A DNA stretch of 64,000 bases, taken from the NCBI GenBank assembly GCA_963377175.1, contig CAUJNA010000458.1, forward strand, positions 692,033 through 756,032, read 5' to 3'. Positions 49,196 through 57,651 of the stretch are shown piece by piece. The first letter of the stretch is position 1. Every line of letters begins with the position of its first letter. The notes beneath the pieces are model-generated. The model was not told the DNA's origin and did not search any database. It was given only the letters and a program-made list of their open reading frames with translations. The translations under genes were made by a program, and so were the position numbers. The stretch comes from Effrenium voratum. Its lineage: Eukaryota; Sar; Dinophyceae; Suessiales; Symbiodiniaceae.

Positions 49196-49819
49196 ACAGA
49201 ACTCTGAAATAAACACGCCCACGTTGGTCCTAATTTTGGGCTGCTTAAATGGGAAGACTGCCCGCAAATGGGAAACCAGACAAGCTTGTTCTTGCTTGTG
49301 TATCTAGAAGGCAAATATTCCGGTTGCCAACTAATGAGGGATTCCCGTTGGTCTTTAGAAACAACCCCAGAAGAGTACCGCTCAAAACACACTATGGAAA
49401 TTATACGGAACGACATTGTAGGTTCAAGCATGTGCGTCTTTGGGGGGTATGTACCCTTTTTGGGATAGCGTAAAAGGAAGGGCAACAATTCAATAACAAA
49501 AGCAACGGGTCACCACTCACAACCAAAATCCACATACAACATCCTTTGGTGGCCAGCAACCACTGCTGAGTTTGGAAACAACTAGCACTCGCTCGAAATG
49601 CAAACGGCTCCCAAAAGGTATCACAATCGTTGCACAAAGCGACATCACACAGACTCAGACACAAACCGCAAGATGCAATGAAGATGGAAAGAGGGAGCTC
49701 AGACACTTCCCAGTGAACCCGTTTGGGCGCAGTAGAGGTGACAGCTGGCGGATGCAAGCGCACATTTCCTTGAAAGAGCGCGCGCTTTTCCACACCAGTT
49801 TGAGGATGAAAGGGTGCAT
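49196..49819. other. Spacer without a recognised gene
   Basis: Open frames of up to 130 codons overlap on both strands, but none has recognisable motifs. I see nothing further. Confidence 0.4.
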
Positions 49820-50225
49820 TCCTGTTAGGGAAGGTGACCCTAGAGTAGGGCAGGGTGAGCGCAGGGTAGGGTAGCGTGACTTTGGGGAGACCGTAGGGTA
49901 GGGTAGGGTGCCCGTAGGGTGCTTGAAGGGGGTAACCGTAGAGTTGGGTAAAGGTGACAGTGGGTAAGGCTGCCGTGCCGTAGGGTTGACCGTAGGGCAG
50001 GGTGACCGTGGGGCAGGGTAGGGCGGGTGACCGTATGGTGGGATAGGGTAGGGTGACCGTGGAGTAGGAACAGTGGGGTAGGACAGGGTGACCTAGGGTA
50101 GGGTGGGTGACCGCAGGGTGGGATAGGGTAGGGTGACCGTGGAGTAGGAACAGTTGGCGCAGGGTAGTGTAGGTGGGATGACCCTAGGGTGGAGTAGGGT
50201 GACCCCAGGGTTGTGGGGTAGGGTA
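49820..50225. repeat. GGGTAGGGTGACC minisatellite array, second copy
   Basis: Same repeat type and orientation as 31030-31436. It includes a local duplication of GGTGGGATAGGGTAGGGTGA followed by CCGTGGAGTAGGAACAG, near 50036 and 50116. Confidence 0.85.
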
Positions 50226-50760
50226 TCTCCCTCTTGGCTTACCCCTCTGAAAAGTACGACAGCGCAGTCTGAACAGCAGTTTTGGAGAAGGTTTGGCCTG
50301 TAAAGGTTATCTCAAATGCTATGGGATTTATCCGGAGTACCGAAACTAGCTATGAACTGATGCTTCAGGGCAACCGCTCGATTCTCACATGCCGAAAGGA
50401 CCTCAAAACAAACCGGCGCTGGGATTGGACAAATGGTTCCAAAACTGCATTCAAACAGGTGAGAGAAGGCAAAATGCGTTGGTTGCAAATGAACATTGGT
50501 AAAGTTAACCCCTGATTAACCTCCAGCCTCCAGTTGTTCGCCCCTGGAACAAAATGGGGGGGGGGGGGCCTAGTAGGGGCCTAGGGAGCAGTTTCCCGGT
50601 ACCTTTTTCCCCCAAAATTAGTATAGATTCCAACGAGCTCTTCTATATTATTTCAAGTCTTGGGTAAGCAGCCCTGAACTGGGGGAGGAGGGTGAGAGCC
50701 CAACACAGGTCCACATCGGCTCACATGGATAGTTTCATCAAATCAGCCGTTGATACTCTT
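50226..50760. other. Spacer without a recognised gene
   Basis: Contains a G-homopolymer near 50558-50567. A 77-codon frame (50282-50515) has no recognisable motif. Confidence 0.4.
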
Positions 50761-50952
50761 AGACACACACGCACGCACGCACGCACGCACGCACGCACAC
50801 ACCCACGCGCACCCACGCGCACCCACGCGCACCCACGCGCACCCACGCGCACCCACGCGCACCCACGCGCACCCACGCACACCCACGCACACCCACGCGC
50901 ACCCACGCACACCCACGCACACCCACGCACACCCACGCGCACCCACGCGCAC
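50761..50952. repeat. CACGCACGC / CACCCACGCG minisatellite
   Basis: Starts as (ACGC)n and becomes about 16 copies of the 10-mer CACCCACGCG (variants CACCCACGCA). It abuts the left terminal repeat of the retroelement without a gap. Confidence 0.9.
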
Positions 50953-51320
50953 ACACACTTGAACTCCAGATGGAGAGTGCTAATCTTTCGAGTACAACTG
51001 ATGAGTTTCGAGTACAACTGATGAGTCTCGAGTACAACCGATGAGTCTCGAGTGAAAGAAAGTTCGGCTTGCCGTCACGTGATATCCCTCTAGAGACGAA
51101 ACCGTTACAGGGTTCAACATGAAGCACACACAGCGGCAAAGAAGAGGGCCAAAAGGACTTTCAGAATCACTCAAAAGGTGCAGGTACACAAGGCTGATCA
51201 GGCCTTGCTTCCCACTCTCACCCACAGCTTCATTGCGTGTGGTAGGATGAGAGTGCCACACGCCCCTGCTGCGAAACAGAAAGGGTGGTGACAGGGCATT
51301 CTGTCACTCCGCACACACAC
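50953..51320 (-). repeat. Retroelement terminal direct repeat, left copy (3' end of the element)
   Basis: 368 bp, identical by eye to 62794-63161 (offset 11,841). Contents on the plus strand: three 20-bp copies of TCGAGTACAACTGATGAGTT-like sequence (50989-51050), GAGACGAAACC at 51093-51103, a hairpin GCGTGTGG/CCACACGC (51234-51262) and a hairpin GTGACAG/CTGTCAC (51288-51307). Confidence 0.95.
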
Positions 51321-51337
51321 GCCCCTCTACGAGGGGC
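51321..51337. terminator. Hairpin at inner border of the left repeat
   Basis: GCCCCTC, loop TAC, GAGGGGC: a perfect 7-bp stem directly after the left terminal repeat and about 50 bp beyond the stop of the last ORF. It may end or process the element transcript; this is inferred from position only. Confidence 0.4.
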
Positions 51338-51387
51338 GAGGTTTCTCTTTTCTCCTGCAGGAAGATCACATGCTCAAACTCAAATCA

Positions 51388-51957
51388 CTATCGTTGACCA
51401 AAATATCCACCACGGCGAGGGGAGCGAGACACTGCCCTAAACCGCTCAGAAGACGGGAACGACAGATCACAACGTTGAGCATTGCGAGTGTCGCCATAGA
51501 GGACTGAAGCGATCTGCGAAGCAGCCGGGCGATCACCATGAGAAAAAGGAGTGGCATAGGTGAAGGTCTCCTCAACTTGAACGGCATCGGAGTTCCGACC
51601 TTGACCAAGAGTCTGATCATGTGAATAGTGAGTTGCGAAGGACTCAATCCGAGACAGAATGCGCTGGTACCCTTGGTGCTGCCAGTCACGAATGTCCCAT
51701 GCCTGGACTGGCGCTTCGGGATCCGTCACCCGCTGCCATTCACGAAAAGAGTTTTCAGGTAGATCAGGTACGGCGTCACCACGGTGCCATCGTTGAGGTT
51801 GTCCCGGAGTGTATATCCGCACCCACTCCTGATCATGCCAGACCGAATATTCGAGCCATGGATGCTGCTTGGAATCATCGATGTCCATGTCGAGGCAAGA
51901 GGCAAGGATGGTTGTGGGCTCTGATCCAGCTGGTAGATGAACAAGCACCATGCACAA
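51388..51957 (-). CDS. Retroelement ORF 10: WIRIY/YRDW-domain paralog 4
   Basis: 189 codons from the first ATG, or 166 from the internal MDIDDSKQH at 51888, which better matches the start of its paralogs. The domain follows: HPWLEYSVWHDQEWVRIYTP, then a Pro-rich loop, SFREWQRV, WDIRDWQHQGYQRI. The C-terminal tail (about 90 residues) is specific to this copy and ends Arg/Ser-rich (RFRAVSRSPRRGGYFGQR). It is the last gene before the left terminal repeat. The 81-bp gap to the previous gene is rich in T, C and G on the coding strand. Function unknown; the aromatic-rich, all-strand look of the domain suggests a small beta-rich binding module. Confidence 0.6.
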   Translation of the reverse strand: MCMVLVHLPAGSEPTTILASCLDMDIDDSKQHPWLEYSVWHDQEWVRIYTPGQPQRWHRGDAVPDLPENSFREWQRVTDPEAPVQAWDIRDWQHQGYQRILSRIESFATHYSHDQTLGQGRNSDAVQVEETFTYATPFSHGDRPAASQIASVLYGDTRNAQRCDLSFPSSERFRAVSRSPRRGGYFGQR

Positions 51958-52038
51958 CCATGTTCAAACAACAGCAAAGCAAGATCATGCAAGTGTAGAG
52001 GCCACCCTTATTTGGTACGCTGCGCTGCTCATGCAAGG

Positions 52039-52620
52039 CTAGTCTTCAGTCAGCTCGAAGACGGGCCTCATCTTGTCTTGGCCGCTGTCGGACGGATTCA
52101 TGGGCCTGTAGGGGTCGGAGACCCCAATCGTCTCCGATGGTGTGTTGCCACGCGATGCACGTACTGGTTGATGAGGATGGGAGGTCAGACGTGCGCGGGC
52201 CGTCAGTTGTTGAGAAATCCCCTCCTGGAGACGAGTCAGTTCTTCAGTGGAGAAATCAGCCGCATCCGAGGACCTGAGAATCGCGTCTAACAGCTCCGGT
52301 GACATACTCAATGCCGCAGACTGCGTGGCCACGTTATGGTGATCGGAGGGATACATGGAATCAAAATCATGACCAGCGTGAGGAGCAGCGATCCTCCGAT
52401 AGCCCTCTGTGGCCCAGTCACGCTTGTACCACGTAGTGACTTGGACTTGCCCTTCGACTGAGTCCTGGTTGGGAGCATAGAACTCCCGCCATTCTCTGAA
52501 AGTATGCGGAGGAGGTGGAGCATCATGTTCTTCTTGAGGCGTCCATGGTCCCGGATGAAAGATCTTGACCCACTGGGCATCTGGTTGTTGAGGGTCCGGG
52601 CACCATTCCAGCCACGGCAT
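52039..52620 (-). CDS. Retroelement ORF 9: WIRIY/YRDW-domain paralog 3
   Basis: 193 codons from MPWLEWCPD, chosen because the domain starts there; the longer open frame upstream looks like spacer. The domain runs MPWLEWCPD, QWVKIFHPGPWTP, a Pro-rich loop, TFREWREFY, TTWYKRDWATEGYRRI. After about residue 85 comes a tail of about 110 residues (helical LSPELLDAILRSS-like segment with sequence MSPELLDAILRSSDAADFS, then TEELTRLQEGISQQLTARAR) with no counterpart in the other copies. Function unknown. It lies 154 bp from the previous gene and 81 bp from the next. Confidence 0.6.
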   Translation of the reverse strand: MPWLEWCPDPQQPDAQWVKIFHPGPWTPQEEHDAPPPPHTFREWREFYAPNQDSVEGQVQVTTWYKRDWATEGYRRIAAPHAGHDFDSMYPSDHHNVATQSAALSMSPELLDAILRSSDAADFSTEELTRLQEGISQQLTARARLTSHPHQPVRASRGNTPSETIGVSDPYRPMNPSDSGQDKMRPVFELTED

Positions 52621-52774
52621 GACAACGCAACCACGGAAAGACAAGTTGATAGGTGTACGGCTGCAGACAACAACGAGTGAAAGCAAATCAACTATCAAAT
52701 GCAAAAGACCACTTTTGTAGCACTGTGCGGCGCCAACATCACAGTCAGACTCTCCAGGGAGGCGAGGACGGGCA

Positions 52775-53218
52775 TCAGCTATCATGTGAATTAGATGATG
52801 CCGAAGAGGAGTTCATTCCAGCATACATGAGGTCCGGTGCACCAGATGCGAAAACTGGCCTCGCTATGCTGGGATGTGGACGACCCAGGCGTTGGTACCC
52901 CCTGGTGACCCAGTCCCTGTAATACCAAGTGTAGAAGGTGGCGTAGGATACCGGTTGCAGAGCCGTGCCTATAGTTGTGCCGCCCGTGCTTTCCCTGGGC
53001 CAGTACACTTCGAAGTGGTAGACCTTGCGCCATTCCCGATAGGCGGTCGGGTCATCCGGGGCCGGTCCCAGGGTGTCAGGGGCGACTGGATGCCACTGAC
53101 CCGGCACATAGATTCGAATCCATTCCACCCTCGTTCCTGCTGGTCCATTGACGATGTCATAGTTAAAATAGCGAGGTAGGACCCATCGTGCTGCACCCTG
53201 CACCGTACTATTGAACAT
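52775..53218 (-). CDS. Retroelement ORF 8: WIRIY/YRDW-domain paralog 2
   Basis: 147 codons, almost entirely the domain: LPRYFNYDIVNGPAGTRVEW, IRIYVPGQWHPV, AYREWRKVYHFEVYWPREST, GGTTIG, FYTWYYRDWVTRGYQRLGRP, then a short Ser-rich tail. It is closest to paralog 1 (shared YHF.VYW and ES/EDSTGGTT blocks), which suggests that paralogs 1 and 2 split most recently. Function unknown. The start is the first ATG after the spacer; the ten residues before YFNY are not shared. Confidence 0.65.
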   Translation of the reverse strand: MFNSTVQGAARWVLPRYFNYDIVNGPAGTRVEWIRIYVPGQWHPVAPDTLGPAPDDPTAYREWRKVYHFEVYWPRESTGGTTIGTALQPVSYATFYTWYYRDWVTRGYQRLGRPHPSIARPVFASGAPDLMYAGMNSSSASSNSHDS

Positions 53219-53363
53219 TTCAACCCGACAAGCTGCTCAAAGTTATCACAGAGAGCGGCGGACACATAGAGACGACATGCACAGCACCAAGCAAGACAAC
53301 CCAATGAGAACTCACATACAAAGCACGCACAACCGCATCTTTGTCCAACATGCAACTCAAGTG

Positions 53364-53786
53364 TCAATCCGAATCATTCCAAGGATCATGAAATGGTGGC
53401 GGTGACGGTTCCCGCCACGCTCCATCAGGTACCGACGAGCCCACCGAGGACTCGATGTCTGCGTTGGCGAGCATCGCGAGTCCGATGGATTGGACAGGAG
53501 GTCCAAGTCGTTGGTACCCTCGCGTTTGCCAGTCTCGGTACTCCCACACGTGATAGGACACATAGGAACTGGGCGTGGCAATAGGATCCATTGTGGTGCC
53601 TCCGGTGCTGTCTTCAGACCAGTACACTTGGAAGTGATATGATCTGCGCCACTCCCGAAACGTGGAAGCGTAGAGTGGGTCCGGAACTGGCGCCTCCTCA
53701 GGAACGGGCCTCCAAATGCCCGGAGAGTAAATTCGAATCCATTCCACTCCTCTCTCGATCTGGTACTCGAAATACTGGGGGTTCAT
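53364..53786 (-). CDS. Retroelement ORF 7: WIRIY/YRDW-domain paralog 1
   Basis: 140 codons from MNPQYFEYQ, chosen because the domain starts there. Order of blocks: YFEYQIERGVEWIRIYSPG, IWRPVPEE, TFREWRRSYHFQVYWSEDST, GGTTMDP, YHVWEYRDWQTRGYQRLGPP, then a Ser/Pro-rich tail ending HDPWNDSD. The conserved Trp, Tyr and Arg positions recur in three further copies downstream. I know no family with this signature. The start is only 26 bp after the stop of the preceding reading frame. Confidence 0.65.
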   Translation of the reverse strand: MNPQYFEYQIERGVEWIRIYSPGIWRPVPEEAPVPDPLYASTFREWRRSYHFQVYWSEDSTGGTTMDPIATPSSYVSYHVWEYRDWQTRGYQRLGPPVQSIGLAMLANADIESSVGSSVPDGAWREPSPPPFHDPWNDSD

Positions 53787-53812
53787 AGCAGCAATACGGG
53801 CTTGCACGACTG

Positions 53813-54512
53813 CTAAACCAATCGAAAATCTGCGGCAAGGACACACATGCATTGCCAACCGCACACATCCACTGAGGAGCAAGGCAACTTTTCAAACACA
53901 AGGTGACACGGGTCAACGAGGTCTGAAATGTCTGACACCTGGCTTTCACTGTCTTTGATGTCGCGCACACCTGCAATGATAATGACCTGGTCGTCTACGT
54001 GCACAAGGGGAAAGACATTTCCGTCCATGGCGCAGGATGGCGTGACAGTAATGTTTGCATGTTGCCGATGGGGATCGCGATGAACGGCCAGCACGTTTGG
54101 AATAAAACACTGTAAAGGGCCGTCGAGATCGCCGCGGCGCTGAAGCTGATGCTGTCCGAGATCGTTTGGACGAGCGGCCTGGACTGCGTGGTACTTCATC
54201 ACGGGAAGGGTCAGTGCTGTAGATCGAGCGGCGTGTGCGCTGCGATTTCAAAGAGGTAGGGCAGGATTGTCCGCGAGGGGCTGAGATCGAGGGGCTGCGT
54301 ACCGAGGGCATAAACTGGGGGTGTAGAATCACCGGTGGTGGTGGTGGTGGAGGAGGAGGTGGAAGAAGCAGTGGCAGACTTGGCGGGGGCGGAGGCGACG
54401 TAGTCAGCCGAATGGGTCTGTCGAGTAGAGCCCCGGGTCCATGAAATTGTAACCACGTCGGCTGCGCTCCATGGGTCCAGGTAATGTACGTCTGTACAAC
54501 TTGTTCTGACAT
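53813..54512 (-). CDS. Retroelement ORF 6: Pro/Arg-rich protein, probably frameshifted; diverged domain copy at N-terminus
   Basis: The first frame (54512-53946) starts MSEQVVQTYITWTHGAQPTW and LQFHGPG, which resembles the opening of the WIRIY domain (W-----W-hydrophobic-x-hydrophobic-x-x-PG). It is followed by a long proline run and an SR/RS-rich part. A second frame (ending at 53813) carries the more protein-like C-terminal part: PLQCFIPNVLAVHRDP, NVFPLVHVDDQVIIIAGVRD, a Ser/Asp-rich stretch, DPCHLVFEKLPC. I infer one frameshift around 54130-54190. It may be a fifth, degenerated member of the paralog array. Function unknown. Confidence 0.45.
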
Positions 54513-54692
54513 GATTTGAGCAACTCAGGCAAGACATCACTGCATGTCAACGACATCTCGCGACACGACAAGCAAGATTGAGTCACGTGCAAGCAAGCGA
54601 GTATCATGTGATCAACAACTCAAACCGGACACACCGCCGCCGCTTATCATTTGGTCCATCAATGGTCGCTGCTGCATTTGCCGGGCTTGTTC

Positions 54693-55430
54693 CTAGCTGC
54701 GAGCCTCAAGTTGTTGATAGACCTTCCATGCCTGCTTGACTTCCTCAATCGGCTTCTGAAGAAACCGCGCAATGGTCTTATAGGTGGGCCTGGAATCCTT
54801 ATCTTTCTTCCGTCTCACCATTTCATCCAGCTCGCCCTGTGTCCATGCCGTGAAAGGTTCACGGTATGCATTGCGAAGTGCAATGGTAAATTCTTGTAGA
54901 AGTTCCCGAGGACCATGAACCACCGTCGGCGACGGCCGGAACGACGAGGCACCTGGATGCGGATGTACCGAACCATCAGAATCCGAATCCGGTGTCGTGG
55001 GCGTCGTCTGTCCTGGTTCTCGTCCACCGTGTGCCGCGAAAGGAGCAAGAGGACGAGGCGGTGGCAGTCGATCTAACACAGATTCGGGCCGAGTACCAGG
55101 ATTGTGTTCACTAGCATCACGATGTGCGGCTCGAGGCGGGGACAAAGCCGGTATGTACCAGGTAGATGACGTGTCCACCGGTCGAGCCCGAATGCGTGTG
55201 GGGGATCGAGATCGGTCAGAGGAGGCGAGCTCCGTGATGATGCGGGGCCGCAACCCATGTCTGGAGTTTCTTGGTGCTCTCGGGGTCACCACCGTGTCTG
55301 TCGGACGACCACGCTCCGTCATCAAGGCAAAGTTCAGTGTGTCCAAAGCTGTCGCAACTTGGGATGCAAGAACATTGAGCACAGCCACCAGGTTGTTCAC
55401 AAACTCAGCAGACAACTGCATGGCAACCAA
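54693..55430 (-). CDS. Retroelement ORF 5: unknown protein with RS motif and C-terminal helical domain
   Basis: 245 codons. N-terminal amphipathic helix (MQLSAEFVNNLVAVLNVLAS), a DRSRSPTRIR motif, a Pro-rich linker of about 80 residues, then a compact C-terminal domain of about 65 residues: REPFTAWTQGELDEMVRRKK, PTYKTIARFLQKPIEEVKQA, WKVYQQL. The W-T---L-EM---K, T---IA--L-K---EV--AW pattern is what one sees in Myb/SANT-like or other helix-turn-helix DNA-binding domains, so a DNA-binding role is possible. This is inference from pattern only. Confidence 0.55.
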   Translation of the reverse strand: MVAMQLSAEFVNNLVAVLNVLASQVATALDTLNFALMTERGRPTDTVVTPRAPRNSRHGLRPRIITELASSDRSRSPTRIRARPVDTSSTWYIPALSPPRAAHRDASEHNPGTRPESVLDRLPPPRPLAPFAAHGGREPGQTTPTTPDSDSDGSVHPHPGASSFRPSPTVVHGPRELLQEFTIALRNAYREPFTAWTQGELDEMVRRKKDKDSRPTYKTIARFLQKPIEEVKQAWKVYQQLEARS

Positions 55431-55551
55431 TCAAACCACAAGGGCAACTCACGCAAAGCTGCAAAGCGATAATGCTGCGGCATGACAGAGATACGGTGCA
55501 TGCAAGCATGAACGAAGCAAACGCTGAGGTACTTTTGTCGCTGTTGCTCCG

Positions 55552-56055
55552 TCACCGTTCATAAGACAGACCGGATGGTCTGCAAGCTGGCATGGCTTTG
55601 ACCGCCGGTGGATACTTAGGTGTGTGAGCATGACGGCGGACCACGGGAACCGCATCAACAGGACGGTCTGGTAGCCGACGATGATGGCTGCGGGATCGTC
55701 TCCGGTGCGGCTCTCGATGTCTAGATCTTCGCCTTCGTCTGTGCTCCCAGGAGGTGCTAACACTCACCGTGCGCACGTGAGCAGGGTGCTCCGCACGGCT
55801 ATCCGTGGTGGCCACAAGAGTGACCGGCGTTGCCATGTGGTCAGGTCTGACCGATGTTGCTGGCAAGTACGGCGGCGCCGTGGACGGCGGAGGCAGCGGC
55901 GGGGGGTGAACTTCCGGAATCGGTGGCGGTGGGGGCGGCTGTGGATGTCGCTGCTGGCCTTCAAGACGCTGCAGTCCAGCCAAAAGTAAATTGATTTGCG
56001 ATGACATAGCGAGTAGCATGTGCCGACAATCACGTAGCAGATCCCCATGATCCAT
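55552..56055 (-). CDS. Retroelement ORF 4: Pro- and Arg-rich small protein
   Basis: 167 codons from MDHGDLLRDC, chosen because codon-like composition begins there. A short helix (HMLLAMSSQINLLLAGLQRL) resembles a coiled coil or oligomerisation helix. It is followed by a polyproline stretch (PPPPPPIPEVHPPPLPPP) and a strongly basic RRRRRSRHREPHRRRSRSHH tract. Such tracts bind nucleic acid nonspecifically, so an accessory nucleic-acid-binding role is plausible. No family recognised. Spacers of 126 and 121 bp separate it from its neighbours. Confidence 0.5.
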   Translation of the reverse strand: MDHGDLLRDCRHMLLAMSSQINLLLAGLQRLEGQQRHPQPPPPPPIPEVHPPPLPPPSTAPPYLPATSVRPDHMATPVTLVATTDSRAEHPAHVRTVSVSTSWEHRRRRRSRHREPHRRRSRSHHRRLPDRPVDAVPVVRRHAHTPKYPPAVKAMPACRPSGLSYER

Positions 56056-56181
56056 CACAATTCCGGAAAGATGAGACAACCAGGGCTCAATCAACCAGTG
56101 ATGACTAAAAGCGGCGACGGCAAGCATTCAGAAGGCAGACAACCAATCATGCAAGCAACACCGCACAAGGAAATATCAAAG

Positions 56182-57651
56182 TCAACCATGAGCCACGGAC
56201 AACTCAATGCGTTCTTCCGGAAGAGGGGCGTCATGATGTACATCATGAAAAACAAAGCGCGCAACACGTCGGGTCAGCAGCAACGCTATTGTACTGGCAT
56301 GCCACCATGGTTCACCAGAAGATGAGCATTTGTAGCTGGGCACTGCGATCGAAGATCTTAGTTTCCACCTGCCATCCTTGGCATGAATGCAGTCATAGTA
56401 GTGGGAGGCTGCTATGTCCGCGTACACGCCGCCGCGGGGTATAGTGCAATGCTGTTGTCGGAGACGAGCAGAGCCACCAATGCACACCGGGCGGTCCGTC
56501 CGGATTCCACCGAACTGCGCTGCAGATTGGATTGCCGCTTCCTGAGACTGGAGGCTGCCTCTGCAGTAGAATCCCATCGGAGGTAACCAAACTTCGTTCC
56601 AGTTGGAGCATTCACGATTGGGGGAAGGGTGTTCTTGCCACTTCGAAGGTCGGATCAGTTCCTCATCACGCAGGATTTGCATGGCAGCCTGTATGTTGGT
56701 GTTGTGGGACCAGAAAAATGTGGACTGCGATTGAGTGCGCTGCTTGTCCGGCAACAATCGGCGTGGCTCAAATGAGAAGATGATCCCAAAGAGGTTCTTC
56801 TGGGAGTTCTTTTTGTCCGCGGAGAAGTGGTGAAACGTCCGCGTGGTTCTGCTGATATATGGCCACTTCTCCTCGCAAATGCCGAGCTGGACGATGAGTT
56901 GCTGCGGTAGTGACCGCCGAGAGACCTGGAAGTAGTCCGAGATGTCTTTGACCACTTGCGCCGTCCAGCGTCCCGGAACCCCATGCGGCGGCTGAGCAAA
57001 CGGAAACTCCGAAATGGACATGACCCGCTGTTCATCTTCTATGATGCTGCGGCGGTGTGGCATGAGGCTCCTGTAGACAGACTCCCATGATTTCTTCAAC
57101 AGCTCCGGCTCAGGGAATACCAAGGCGGCAATCGAAGGTAAGGTGTAGTAGAGGACGTCATTCACTTCGATGGCGATCTCCTCGATCCGACACCCAGTGC
57201 GTAGCTTGAAGCGATGAACCCCCAAATCAGGCACCTGCCGACGAACTGAGAGAGGCACCAGCGCGATGCGGTTCTCAGAAGGACTGGCATGAGCAGGGGG
57301 AAACGGAGGCGAACGTGGCCTCCTTTGATCACTATGAGCGTGTCTGCCATCACTCCTCCATTCACCCCAGTCTTCTTCCTCATCTGAATGCCCTTGCGGG
57401 CCCGGTGTGAGCTGGATCCGCGGAATTCGTGACCGGGGGGAACGCGATCTGGGCTGCTCAGTGAGTGTTGGTGCATCACGTGACGAGCCGTGGGATTGCA
57501 CACTTTGCTGGTGTGCTATGCCATGGGTCCGGATGAACATTTGGATCTCATTGCCGTTGATGAAGTTGGGGAGGTGCTCGAGCGTCACGCGGCTCGTTGT
57601 TTGTATTGATCCATCCGAACGCAGAGTGCTAGTGATCATATATTCCGCCAT
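56182..57651 (-). CDS. Retroelement ORF 3: 489-residue protein, unknown; C-terminal part loosely ADP-ribosyltransferase-like
   Basis: The start is MAEYMITSTL; the longer frame upstream overlaps the end of the reverse-transcriptase frame by a few codons and looks like spacer. Residues about 68-125 are Arg/Ser/Pro-rich with an acidic patch (DEEEDWGEW). From about 130 a folded region begins (VRRQVPDLGVHRFKL, IEEIAIEVNDVLYYTLP, GRWTAQVVKDISDYFQVSRR). Around residue 312 the block FFWSHNTNIQAAMQILRDEE and LIRPS resembles the His-x-Thr...A..IL...I.P pattern of ADP-ribosyltransferase or RNA 2'-phosphotransferase folds, and VYADIAASHYYDC follows about 90 residues later. I offer that only as a hypothesis. 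The start overlaps the preceding stop by 16 bases. Confidence 0.6.
   Translation of the reverse strand: MAEYMITSTLRSDGSIQTTSRVTLEHLPNFINGNEIQMFIRTHGIAHQQSVQSHGSSRDAPTLTEQPRSRSPRSRIPRIQLTPGPQGHSDEEEDWGEWRSDGRHAHSDQRRPRSPPFPPAHASPSENRIALVPLSVRRQVPDLGVHRFKLRTGCRIEEIAIEVNDVLYYTLPSIAALVFPEPELLKKSWESVYRSLMPHRRSIIEDEQRVMSISEFPFAQPPHGVPGRWTAQVVKDISDYFQVSRRSLPQQLIVQLGICEEKWPYISRTTRTFHHFSADKKNSQKNLFGIIFSFEPRRLLPDKQRTQSQSTFFWSHNTNIQAAMQILRDEELIRPSKWQEHPSPNRECSNWNEVWLPPMGFYCRGSLQSQEAAIQSAAQFGGIRTDRPVCIGGSARLRQQHCTIPRGGVYADIAASHYYDCIHAKDGRWKLRSSIAVPSYKCSSSGEPWWHASTIALLLTRRVARFVFHDVHHDAPLPEERIELSVAHG

Noticed and set aside
51021..51307. Complete hammerhead using CTGATGAG with CGAAACAG...CTGTC near the end of the repeat
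   Set aside because: The GAAACAG/CTGTC part gives a good stem III and cleavage triplet, but stems I and II with the upstream box cannot be formed.
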